The notes under the pieces were generated by a model, which was given only the letters and a program-made list of their open reading frames with translations, was not told the origin of the DNA and did not search any database. From a bacterium (GTDB lineage Bacteria > Verrucomicrobiota > Verrucomicrobiia > Limisphaerales > J093), in assembly GCA_021784265.1 (NCBI GenBank), contig JAJXTA010000239.1, positions 1 through 5,580 on the forward strand: a DNA stretch of 5,580 nucleotides. Reading direction: 5' to 3'. Made by a program: the position numbers and the translations under genes. The stretch's first letter is position 1. The number at the start of each line of letters is the position of its first letter. This document shows positions 1 to 5,580 of the stretch, piece after piece.

Positions 1-984
1 GGGTTTGGGTGGGTCCACGTGGCGGATCGTATCCAGGATGGTGGCGTAACCGGTCTCCGGGTGTGGCTGGGCCTCGAAAGGCGTTCGGCCGGTGAGCAGC
101 TCGTAGAGAATCACCCCGAGCGCATAGACATCGCTCCGCGTGTCCACGTCCAAACCACCCAGGCCCGTCTGCTCGGGGCTCATGTACGCCGGGGTGCCCA
201 ACATCTGCCCGGCGCGGGTGAACAGCGTCTTGCCCGTCAACGGCTGTTCCCTGGCCTTGGCCACGCCGAAATCCACGATCTTGGGCTGCGGCTGGCCATC
301 CAGCTCGGTCACCAGGATGTTGCTGGGCTTGAGGTCGCGGTGGATGATCCCCTTTTGGTGGGCGTGCTGTACCGCCCGGCAGACCTCGCAGAAGAGCCGC
401 AACCGTTCGTCGGTGGTGAGCCGGTGGTCGTCGCAGTAGCGCGTGATGGCGACCCCGCGGACGAGTTCCATCACGACGTAAGGCCGGCCCGAAGCGGTGG
501 CGCCACCGTCAAACACCTGGGCGATGCCCGGGTGGTCCATGAGGGCCAAGGCTTGCCGCTCGGCTTCGAACCGCGCCACGACCTCGCGGGTGTCCATCCC
601 CGGTTTCAGCACCTTCAGGGCGACCCGCCGGTGGACCGGGGAGGATTGTTCCGCCACCCACACCACCCCAAACCCGCCTTCGCCAATCATCTCCAGCAAC
701 TTGTACGGACCGATCCGATCACCCGGCGCCTCGCCCACGGGCGGCGGGAGACCCGGTTCGGCGCCCACGACCACCGTGCCACCCGCCCGCTCGGCCAACC
801 CGCTCGGCGGCCGTTCGAGAAAGGTGCGCGCCTGGGCATGGGCGGCGAGCAAGGTCTGGACCTGCTGCCGCAAGACCTCATCCCCCGCGCAAACACGCGC
901 GAGGTACTCCGCGCGCCCTTGGGGGTCGGCGAGGTCGAGCGCGGCGCCAAACACTTCCTCCGCGCGCGGGTGCTTCGGGTTCAT
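1..984 (-). CDS. Ser/Thr protein kinase, PknB-like, N-terminal 328 residues (cut by the left window edge)
   Basis: This is a Hanks-type kinase that would phosphorylate Ser/Thr on unknown protein targets. The 328 residues visible here read open to base 1, so the C-terminus lies outside the window. Residues 1-60 form an Ala/Glu/Leu-rich helical segment (EEVFGAALDLADPQGRAEYL) often found ahead of such kinases in Verrucomicrobiota and Planctomycetota. The kinase domain starts near 93. It has a glycine loop GEGGFG (101-106), the VALK lysine K124, a probable helix-C glutamate in RFEAERQAL (E142), the catalytic loop HRDLKPSN (215-222, D217), DFG (238-240), GTPAYMSPEQ (263-272) and SDVYALG (284-290). 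All catalytic residues are present, so it should be active. Relatives usually continue into a membrane segment and WD40 or TPR repeats, which cannot be seen here. The start is ATG at 984. GTG at 990 is the only other in-frame start before the stop near 1005, and neither has a clear Shine-Dalgarno. The gene is divergent from the transporter, and no sigma-factor gene lies directly upstream. Confidence 0.95.
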   Translation of the reverse strand, partial: MNPKHPRAEEVFGAALDLADPQGRAEYLARVCAGDEVLRQQVQTLLAAHAQARTFLERPPSGLAERAGGTVVVGAEPGLPPPVGEAPGDRIGPYKLLEMIGEGGFGVVWVAEQSSPVHRRVALKVLKPGMDTREVVARFEAERQALALMDHPGIAQVFDGGATASGRPYVVMELVRGVAITRYCDDHRLTTDERLRLFCEVCRAVQHAHQKGIIHRDLKPSNILVTELDGQPQPKIVDFGVAKAREQPLTGKTLFTRAGQMLGTPAYMSPEQTGLGGLDVDTRSDVYALGVILYELLTGRTPFEAQPHPETGYATILDTIRHVDPPKP

Positions 985-1143
985 CGACACAATCGCGACT
1001 CAAATGGGCCCCACTTCCGACGCGGTGTTCGGTCGGACCGCATGGGTCCCCGCCAGGTAACGCGGAAAATCGGGCCAAAAGGGATCAGGCGCCGGGCCCG
1101 TTCGAGGTCCCTTCGTCGCGGGGCCGCCGCCTTCCGCGCGCAC

Positions 1144-1200
1144 TGGAGCACCCCGCCAGTCTGTCACTCCGAGGTGCCTTAGACGAGCCTTAGTGCTCCA
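1144..1200. repeat. 8-bp inverted repeat enclosing a tandem GCCTTAG pair
   Basis: TGGAGCAC (1144-1151) is perfectly inverted as GTGCTCCA (1193-1200), with 41 bases between the arms. Inside and touching the right arm, GCCTTAG occurs twice (1176-1182 and 1187-1193), an 11-base period of about one helical turn. The right arm abuts the -10 of the candidate kinase promoter. It could be a regulator-binding site or a leader structure. The repeat is directly visible, but the function is a guess and an 8-bp match can arise by chance. Confidence 0.4.
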
Positions 1201-1201
1201 A

Positions 1202-1229
1202 TTCATAAAGACGATCAGATTGGCGGCAA
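1202..1229 (-). promoter_or_regulatory. Candidate sigma70-type promoter for the kinase gene
   Basis: On the minus strand, TTGCCG (1229-1224) and TATGAA (1207-1202) are separated by 16 bases. The -10 matches the consensus at 4 of 6 positions. Transcription would begin near 1195 and give a leader of about 210 bases before the kinase ATG at 984, which is long. It sits in one of the less GC-rich parts of the intergenic region. Confidence 0.3.
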
Positions 1230-1360
1230 GCCATGGTTCGGCCCGACGAGGCGCGCGCGACGGCCTACCCGCCGGGGGTCCGCAAGGGGCGAGCCCCGAA
1301 GCCTGGCTGAGGTTTTGCGCTTCCCCGCGACGCCGCCGGCCCGTAGCCTCGCCGCATCCG

Positions 1361-2704
1361 ATGGCGTCACACCCTATGAGAACTCGGCTCCTGCTCTGGT
1401 CCGTCACCTCGGCGCTGGCCGGATTCCTCTTTGGCTTTGACACCGTGGTCATTTCCGGGGCGGAGCAGACGATCCAATCCCTCTGGCACCTGAGCGCCAG
1501 CCTGCATGGTTTGGCGATGGGTTCGGCCCTCTACGGCACGGTCGTGGGCTCACTGCTCGGAGGCTGGCCCACGGACCGGCTTGGGCGCAAGCCGACGCTG
1601 GTGGGGGTGGGGCTGCTCTACATCCTCTCGGCGGTCGGCTGCGCTTACGCCTGGGGGGTCGGCTCGTTCATCCTCGCCCGCTTCTGCGGCGGGCTGGGCA
1701 TCGGCATCTCGACCGTCGCCGCCCCGCTCTACATCTCGGAGATCGCCCCGCCCGCCTACCGGGGACGCTTGGCCGGCATGTTCCAGTTCAACATCGTCTT
1801 TGGCATCATCATCGCCTTCCTCTCCAACTTCCTGCTGCGCGACCTCGGCCCCAATGCCTGGCGGTGGATGCTCGGGGTGGCGGCCCTCCCCTCGCTTCTC
1901 TACACCGGGATGTGTGGGTTCCTGCCCGAGAGCCCACGCTGGTTGCTGGGCCGGAAGCGCGATCGCCCAGCAGGCTTGCTCATCCTCGCCCTGATTCAGC
2001 CGGAGGCATCGCCGGCCCAGCTCGAGGCCGCGGCGGACGCCATCGTGACCGCCTCCTCGGAACAGGCCACCGGGACGCGGTTCTGGACGGCGCGGCTCCG
2101 GTTGCCCATTACCTTGGCCGTCCTCATCGCGTTCTTCAACCAGCTCTCGGGCATCAACGCCGTGCTCTACTTCGCCCCGCGGATCTTCGAGCTGACGGGC
2201 CTCGGGGCGAAGGCGGCGATGCTCCAATCCGTCGGCATCGGGGTGACCAACCTGATCTTCACCTTCGTGGGGCTCTGGTTGATCGACCGGTTAGGGCGCC
2301 GGACACTGCTCTACCTCGGTTCCTTCGGCTATATCCTCTCCTTGGGCCTCACGGCCTGGGCCTTCGCCACCCACCATTATGCCATCGTGCCGACCTGCAT
2401 CTTCGCCTTTATCGGCGCCCACGCCGTGGGACAGGGGGCGGTGATCTGGGTGTTCATTGCCGAGATCTTCCCCAACCGGTATCGCGCCGGCGGCCAGGCC
2501 CTCGGCAGCTTCACCCATTGGTTCTTCGCGGCGCTGCTGACGACGTTCTTCCCCGAGATGGTCACCGCCTTCGCGCCGGCGCACATCTTCCTCTTCTTCT
2601 GCGGCATGATGGTGCTCCAGCTCGTGTGGGTGCGGACCATGGTCCCGGAAACCAAGGGCGTCCCGCTGGAACAGCTCCAGGAGCAGTTGGGCGTCAGCGG
2701 CTAG
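1361..2704 (+). CDS. MFS sugar porter-family transporter (sugar:H+ symporter type)
   Basis: This is an inner-membrane transporter of the major facilitator superfamily, sugar porter family, probably a proton symporter for a monosaccharide. The 447 residues from ATG 1361 have normal family length and about twelve hydrophobic segments. The family signatures appear in order: GFLFGFDTVVISGA in TM1 (21-34), DRLGRK in loop 2-3 (72-77), EIAPPAYRGRL after TM4 (127-137), PESPRWL after TM6 (189-195), NQLSGINAVLYFAP in TM7 (260-273), DRLGRR in loop 8-9 (309-314), WVFIAEIFPNRYR in TM10 (363-375) and VPETKG at the C-terminus (428-433). The usual QQ of TM7 is NQ here, and the TM10 tryptophan is kept (W363). 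The specific sugar cannot be read from these motifs. The open frame extends upstream to a GTG at 1193, but those 56 residues are Arg/Pro/Ala-rich and unlike the family, so 1361 is preferred; ATG 1376 is also possible. No clear Shine-Dalgarno is present. The gene converges on the isomerase-like gene. Confidence 0.93.
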   Translation: MASHPMRTRLLLWSVTSALAGFLFGFDTVVISGAEQTIQSLWHLSASLHGLAMGSALYGTVVGSLLGGWPTDRLGRKPTLVGVGLLYILSAVGCAYAWGVGSFILARFCGGLGIGISTVAAPLYISEIAPPAYRGRLAGMFQFNIVFGIIIAFLSNFLLRDLGPNAWRWMLGVAALPSLLYTGMCGFLPESPRWLLGRKRDRPAGLLILALIQPEASPAQLEAAADAIVTASSEQATGTRFWTARLRLPITLAVLIAFFNQLSGINAVLYFAPRIFELTGLGAKAAMLQSVGIGVTNLIFTFVGLWLIDRLGRRTLLYLGSFGYILSLGLTAWAFATHHYAIVPTCIFAFIGAHAVGQGAVIWVFIAEIFPNRYRAGGQALGSFTHWFFAALLTTFFPEMVTAFAPAHIFLFFCGMMVLQLVWVRTMVPETKGVPLEQLQEQLGVSG

Positions 2705-2712
2705 CGACTCCA

Positions 2713-2727
2713 GGCCGCGCGCCGGCC
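2713..2727. terminator. Short GC hairpin between convergent genes
   Basis: GGCCG (2713-2717) pairs with CGGCC (2723-2727) around a 5-base loop, inside the 31-base gap between the transporter stop (2702-2704) and the isomerase-like stop (2738-2736). There is no T-run on either side, so it is at best a weak intrinsic terminator. The position between two convergent stops is the main argument. Confidence 0.25.
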
Positions 2728-2735
2728 CCATCGCG

Positions 2736-4322
2736 TCAGGCCTCCTCGACCAGCCGCAGGTTCCAGCGCTGGCACAACTCGTCCACCTGGGGGCGAAGGT
2801 CCCCGTAAAAGGTCACCCGGTGCCAACCCAGCTCCCAATGCTCCGCCAGTTTCTCCAGGTCCCCCTTCACGGCGGCTTCCACCTTGGTGCGGCAGGCCAG
2901 GTCGCTGGGGTTGTTCCCGAGCGTCTTGGCTTGGTGAAAGCGGACCTGGCGTCCGGCGGGGTCCAGCTCCAGCGTGGTGGTCAGATAACCGCTCGGCAGG
3001 AGGGAACGGATCGAGGCGCCGTGCCGGTCCTCGGAATGCGTCAGCACTTCGTAGGGCGTCTCGAGCCCGTCGCGCCCAAAGGGCTTGGTCATCGCCACGC
3101 AATGGGCATAGACAATCGCGCTCTTGGCGGTGTCGATCACCGGATCGGAGATGAATCCCGGTCGGCCCGTCACGGCGCTGAGCACCATCATGGTCAAGGC
3201 CGACATCTGGTCCGCCTCGCAACCCCCGACCCAACCGTCGTTGTTGAACTGGCTAAACCCGAGGCACGGGTAGGCCTTGAGGTGGCCTTCGTAGAAGCCT
3301 CCCAGGCAATTGATGCTGATCCCCCGGGCGCCGTGTCTCTCCATCACCTGCTTCATCGCCCCGTACATCGCCCCGGCCTGCTCGAGCGCCGCCGGGTCCA
3401 CGCCGCTCACCACCTGCGCCTTGCCCGTCCACTGCGCGGCAAACTCGCGCGCGGCCTGCGGGTCCGCCTGGTCATACGCGCCCGCCAACTCCTTGAACTC
3501 GACCGGCACAAACTCGACGCCGGTCACGGCCTGGGCGGCCTTGCGAAAAGCCTCGCCACCCCAGCCACCACCCACCACGACAATGCGCGTCTGCCTGAGC
3601 GCCGCCAACGCCTGAACCAGATCCCGGCTGGGCACCGGGTCGGCGCGGCAGGTCCAGTCCGTCACGGCGGGTGTATTCCGCCGCCGCGTGTCCCGAAAGG
3701 CGGCCGCGACCTCCGGGCCGCTCTGTCCGCGTGTCAGCCCGGCAAACTGTTTGGCGGAGTCCACCAAGTGCTGGTCATCGCTGGAGCTGACCCAGTCCAC
3801 AGGCTTGCCCATGCTCATCAGCTTGGCCAGGTCGCGCAAGAACAGGCCCGACCCGCCAAAGAGGTTATCGACCACCAGTGTCGGTTTGCCCGTGCCGCAA
3901 AGCTTCACCAGGTCGTTGTTCCAGCCCAACCCCTGCACGCACACCAGGTAGCCGTCCACCGCGGCATCCTCTTGGACCACGGCCGCGGCTTGCTTGGGAT
4001 CGTTCATCACTTGCGTCGGGAGGAGCTCCACCCCCGGGCAGGCGCTGGTGAGCAGCGTGGTGACCTGCTGGCGGCGCGCCGCAAAGTCGTAACCGATGTT
4101 GGGCCAGATCGGCTGGTTGTTGGGCGTCTCGCAGAACACCAGCCGCACCCTGGCCTTGCGCGGAGCCGTCACCGTCGGAGATACTTCCGCTCCGCCCAGC
4201 AGCGGCGCCGCCCCGCAGGCCAAGCAGGCCGCGCAGCCCGACACAAACCGCCGCCGACTCATGAGGCAGGCGGGCGCGGCGAGCAACCGAGCGGCGGGGA
4301 TAACGGGCGGTGTTCCTTTCAT
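2736..4322 (-). CDS. Tat-exported L-fucose/L-arabinose isomerase-like protein (COG2407-like)
   Basis: This is a predicted periplasmic protein resembling the L-fucose/L-arabinose isomerase superfamily, whose members interconvert aldoses and ketoses using a divalent metal. Its actual substrate is unknown. Residues 22-27 are SRRRFV, a good twin-arginine motif, followed by a weakly hydrophobic Ala/Gly/Cys/Leu stretch to about 45, so a folded, cofactor-loaded protein is probably exported. The mature part (about 470-480 residues) has an N-terminal alpha/beta region and a Rossmann-like strand VVVGGGWGG (248-256). The superfamily-like core is GGCEADQMSALT (366-377), TGRPGFISD (385-393) and AHCVAM (406-411); E369 and H407 are candidate metal or active-site residues by pattern only. 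The C-terminal GWHRVTFYGD (499-508) also fits. ATG 4322 is chosen because a strong promoter ends 8 bases before it; ATG 4262 (residue 21) would place the RR motif at the N-terminus and is a real alternative. Neither start has a Shine-Dalgarno. The gene is divergent from the amidohydrolase. Confidence 0.82.
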   Translation of the reverse strand: MKGTPPVIPAARLLAAPACLMSRRRFVSGCAACLACGAAPLLGGAEVSPTVTAPRKARVRLVFCETPNNQPIWPNIGYDFAARRQQVTTLLTSACPGVELLPTQVMNDPKQAAAVVQEDAAVDGYLVCVQGLGWNNDLVKLCGTGKPTLVVDNLFGGSGLFLRDLAKLMSMGKPVDWVSSSDDQHLVDSAKQFAGLTRGQSGPEVAAAFRDTRRRNTPAVTDWTCRADPVPSRDLVQALAALRQTRIVVVGGGWGGEAFRKAAQAVTGVEFVPVEFKELAGAYDQADPQAAREFAAQWTGKAQVVSGVDPAALEQAGAMYGAMKQVMERHGARGISINCLGGFYEGHLKAYPCLGFSQFNNDGWVGGCEADQMSALTMMVLSAVTGRPGFISDPVIDTAKSAIVYAHCVAMTKPFGRDGLETPYEVLTHSEDRHGASIRSLLPSGYLTTTLELDPAGRQVRFHQAKTLGNNPSDLACRTKVEAAVKGDLEKLAEHWELGWHRVTFYGDLRPQVDELCQRWNLRLVEEA

Positions 4323-4330
4323 GAAGATTG

Positions 4331-4359
4331 ATCATATTAACTTCTCTATCTCAAGTCAA
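4331..4359 (-). promoter_or_regulatory. Strong sigma70-type promoter for the isomerase-like gene
   Basis: Read on the minus strand, TTGACT (4359-4354) and TATGAT (4336-4331) are separated by exactly 17 bases. Each hexamer matches its consensus at 5 of 6 positions. It lies in a 57-base AT-rich island (21 of 57 bases G or C). Transcription should start near 4324-4322, at or next to the ATG at 4322, implying a leaderless or nearly leaderless message. If translation starts at 4262 instead, the leader is about 60 bases. The -35 overlaps a TCAAG direct repeat (4351-4360), and an imperfect palindrome (4328-4340) covers the -10; either could bind a regulator. Confidence 0.7.
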
Positions 4360-4360
4360 G

Positions 4361-4369
4361 TGATATACC
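4361..4369 (+). promoter_or_regulatory. Candidate extended -10 for the amidohydrolase gene
   Basis: TGATATACC gives an extended -10 (TG, one base, then TATACC), 10 bases before the ATG at 4380. No good -35 is spaced 16-18 bases upstream. TTAACT (4337-4342) lies 18 bases from an alternative, weaker hexamer TGATAT. The element sits beside the -35 of the divergent promoter, so the two would compete or be controlled together. The predicted leader is only about 4 bases. Confidence 0.35.
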
Positions 4370-4379
4370 GCACCAACTC

Positions 4380-5393
4380 ATGACCCGCGCCCACCGCCGC
4401 CGAGGCCTCCCGGGCTGGGGTAGGGCGCACCCAGCCGACGGGGCAACTCGCCGCCGCTTTCTGGTCCGCGCACTCGAGGCCATCGTCCTGGCCGCGATGC
4501 CGGGGCCGGCCGCCGAGCCGGCGGTGTCGCCCCGGACCCGCCTGACGGTGATCGACACCCACACCCACTTCTACGATCCGACCCGCCCCCAAGGCGTCCC
4601 CTGGCCGCCACCGAACGATCCCGTGCTCTATCGGCGCGTGCTGCCGACGGACTATCGCGCCCTCCCCGTGCCCACCCCAGTAACCGGCACCGTGGTCGTC
4701 GAGGCCAGCCCGTGGCTCGAGGACAATCAATGGGTGCTGGACCTGGCCGCCCGTGAGCCGTTCATCCTCGGAATGGTGGGCAACCTGCCGGTCGGCCGTC
4801 CCGGCTTTGCGAGTTGCCTGGAGCGGTTTGCCGCCCATCCCTTGTTTCGCGGCATCCGCCTGCGCGACCGCAAACTCGAAGGGGCGCTCGAGGACTCGGC
4901 CTTTGTCGGCGACCTGCGGCGGCTGGCCGATCGAGGCTTATCGTTAGACCTGGTTGGCGGCCACGAGATCCTCCCCTTCGCCGCGGCGTTGGCGCGCCGC
5001 CTGCCCGGGCTGCATCTGATCATCGACCACTTGGCCGGCATCACGGTGAATGGCAAGCCGCCACCCCCCGACTGGCTCGATCACATGCGCCTGCTGGCGC
5101 GGGAGCGGCACGTCTATTGCAAACTCTCCGGGTTGGTGGAGGGGACCGGTCGCACCGGGGGTTCGGCACCACGCGAGGTCGCGTTCTACCGTCCGGTCCT
5201 CGCCGCCATGCACGCCATGTTCGGGCCCGACCGCCTTATCTACGCGAGCAACTGGCCGGTGAGTGAACGCTTCGCCCCGCTGGGCACCGTCCAAGGGATC
5301 GTCGAGGATTACTTCCGCGCCTGTGGGCGTCCGACGCTCGAACGGGTGCTGGGGCAGAACGCTCGGGCCGCTTATCGATTACCACGCGCCTAA
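4380..5393 (+). CDS. Tat-exported amidohydrolase, COG3618/Amidohydro_2 lactonase-like
   Basis: This is a predicted exported TIM-barrel hydrolase of the Amidohydro_2 group (COG3618). Known members open sugar lactones such as L-fucono- or L-rhamnonolactone, or aromatic-derived lactones such as 2-pyrone-4,6-dicarboxylate. The 337 residues are full length with an export signal added. TRRRFL (23-28) is a twin-arginine motif after a long basic n-region; the following hydrophobic stretch (29-41) is interrupted by R30 and E33, so the signal is less clean than its neighbour's. The barrel begins with VIDTHTHFYDP (57-67; H61 and H63), then VVVEASPWLEDNQWVL (105-120), FRGIRLRD (156-163), LIIDHLAG (213-220; H217), YCKLSGL (246-252; K248) and DRLIYASNWPVSE (284-296). 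Where the last motif usually reads SDWP, Asn (N291) replaces the conserved Asp. The ATG at 4380 is the only good start and lacks a Shine-Dalgarno. It shares its promoter region with the isomerase-like gene, suggesting co-regulation. The substrate is unknown. Confidence 0.88.
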   Translation: MTRAHRRRGLPGWGRAHPADGATRRRFLVRALEAIVLAAMPGPAAEPAVSPRTRLTVIDTHTHFYDPTRPQGVPWPPPNDPVLYRRVLPTDYRALPVPTPVTGTVVVEASPWLEDNQWVLDLAAREPFILGMVGNLPVGRPGFASCLERFAAHPLFRGIRLRDRKLEGALEDSAFVGDLRRLADRGLSLDLVGGHEILPFAAALARRLPGLHLIIDHLAGITVNGKPPPPDWLDHMRLLARERHVYCKLSGLVEGTGRTGGSAPREVAFYRPVLAAMHAMFGPDRLIYASNWPVSERFAPLGTVQGIVEDYFRACGRPTLERVLGQNARAAYRLPRA

Positions 5394-5433
5394 CCTCCCG
5401 GCGTGGACCCGCGCCCCGGGCGGCATCGAGACC

Positions 5434-5476
5434 CGGCGGTCCGCCCTCACCTCGAGCCTGCCGGGGCGGACCGCCG
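5434..5476. terminator. Strong 13-bp hairpin between convergent genes, possible bidirectional terminator
   Basis: CGGCGGTCCGCCC (5434-5446) is perfectly complementary to GGGCGGACCGCCG (5464-5476), with a 17-base loop. It lies between the amidohydrolase stop (5391-5393) and the stop of the gene entering from the right (5492-5490), where a bidirectional terminator is expected. No T-run follows on either strand, so it is not a classical intrinsic terminator. Each arm also contains its own small palindrome (GGCGG-T-CCGCC and GGCGG-A-CCGCC), so alternative folds are possible. Confidence 0.5.
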
Positions 5477-5489
5477 AGCCGACCCTGCG

Positions 5490-5580
5490 TCATTCTCCGA
5501 AGAAGGGGAAGAGTCGCTTCAACTCCGCTTGCTCCGGACGCCGCCCATACTCGCAGACCTCGAAGGCCTCGGCGTATTGC
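5490..5580 (-). CDS. C-terminal fragment of an unidentified protein (cut by the right window edge)
   Basis: The last 29 codons and a TGA stop (5492-5490) of a minus-strand gene entering from the right are visible. The peptide begins QYAEAFEVCEYGRRPEQAEL and ends KRLFPFFGE. Its even mix of Glu, Arg, aromatic and Leu residues resembles a real soluble protein rather than a shadow frame, and the stop lies just beyond the hairpin, as expected for a convergent gene. The family is not recognised, and too little is present to assign a function. Confidence 0.55.
   Translation of the reverse strand, partial: QYAEAFEVCEYGRRPEQAELKRLFPFFGE

Larger units (their letters stand above)
985..1360. other. Divergent intergenic region between kinase and transporter genes
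   Basis: This is 376 bases with no convincing gene. It separates the minus-strand kinase from the plus-strand transporter and should hold both promoters. It contains a candidate kinase promoter (1202-1229), an 8-bp inverted repeat (1144-1200) and a tandem GCCTTAG pair. For the transporter, the only -10-like match near the start is TAGCCT (1344-1349), 11 bases before the ATG at 1361. The bases 17 upstream (TTCCCC, 1321-1326) are a poor -35, so that promoter is unproven. A short GGGG-CGAG-CCCC hairpin occurs within 1286-1300. Open frames here on both strands show no recognisable protein sequence. Confidence 0.6.

Noticed and set aside
19..1182. Long plus-strand open frame (387 codons) antisense to the kinase
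   Set aside because: The opposite strand encodes a kinase with every catalytic motif intact. This frame has no recognisable domain and an Arg/His/Gly/Pro-rich composition typical of a shadow frame in GC-rich DNA.
1000..1206. Possible 68-codon minus-strand gene just upstream of the kinase (ATG at 1206, TGA at 1002-1000)
   Set aside because: Its third-position GC is clearly lower than in the real genes here, it is rich in Gly/Pro/Arg, it has no ribosome binding site, and its ATG overlaps the candidate promoter -10.
1193..1360. N-terminal 56-residue extension of the transporter from a GTG start
   Set aside because: The extension is Arg/Pro/Ala-rich, unlike sugar-porter N-termini, and no ribosome binding site precedes the GTG. 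The ATG at 1361 puts TM1 at the usual distance.
1550..2227. Minus-strand open frame of 225 codons antisense to the transporter
   Set aside because: It is a Glu/Gly/Arg/Pro-rich shadow with no motif, lying entirely over a well-supported membrane transporter.
1864..2808. Second plus-strand open frame overlapping the transporter in another frame
   Set aside because: The transporter frame carries all sugar-porter signatures, whereas this frame is a low-complexity Arg/Pro/Ala translation with no family features.
4233..4247. Lipobox-like VSGC in the isomerase-like signal peptide
   Set aside because: The cysteine comes only a few residues after the RR motif, leaving no hydrophobic segment before the cleavage site, so lipoprotein processing is unlikely.
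2820..4331. Plus-strand open frame of 503 codons antisense to the isomerase-like gene
   Set aside because: It is nearly as long as the real gene but rich in His, Arg and Gly with no motif. The minus strand has a Tat signal, superfamily motifs and a strong promoter.

Overview
The window is GC-rich, gene-dense bacterial DNA, most consistent with Verrucomicrobiota (or, less likely, Planctomycetota). The clues are a Ser/Thr kinase with the sequence style common in those phyla (conserved N-terminal helical segment, then IGPYKLLEMIGEGGFG, HRDLKPSN and GTPAYMSPEQ) and a pair of exported sugar-enzyme-like proteins with twin-arginine signals. The phylum is inferred from protein style only; no rRNA or other marker is present.

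Layout from left to right: a kinase gene on the minus strand runs off the left edge (984 to 1). A 376-base divergent intergenic region follows (985-1360). A complete major facilitator sugar-porter gene lies on the plus strand (1361-2704). It converges, with a 31-base gap, on a minus-strand gene for a Tat-exported protein of the L-fucose/L-arabinose isomerase-like superfamily (4322-2736). A 57-base AT-rich island (4323-4379; 21 of 57 bases are G or C) separates that gene from a divergent plus-strand gene for a Tat-exported amidohydrolase of the COG3618/Amidohydro_2 lactonase group (4380-5393). Beyond a strong 13-bp hairpin (5434-5476), the C-terminal 29 codons of an unrecognised gene enter from the right edge on the minus strand (5580-5490).

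The centre of the window looks like a small sugar- or sugar-lactone-handling locus. It has two exported enzymes sharing one promoter region, and a sugar-type transporter convergent to one of them. The minus-strand promoter in the island is the clearest regulatory signal: TTGACT, a 17-base spacer, then TATGAT, placed only 8 bases before an ATG, which suggests a leaderless or nearly leaderless mRNA. The substrate cannot be determined from sequence. Fucose- or rhamnose-like deoxysugars are suggested only by family resemblance. No mobile element, CRISPR array, tRNA or rRNA was seen.
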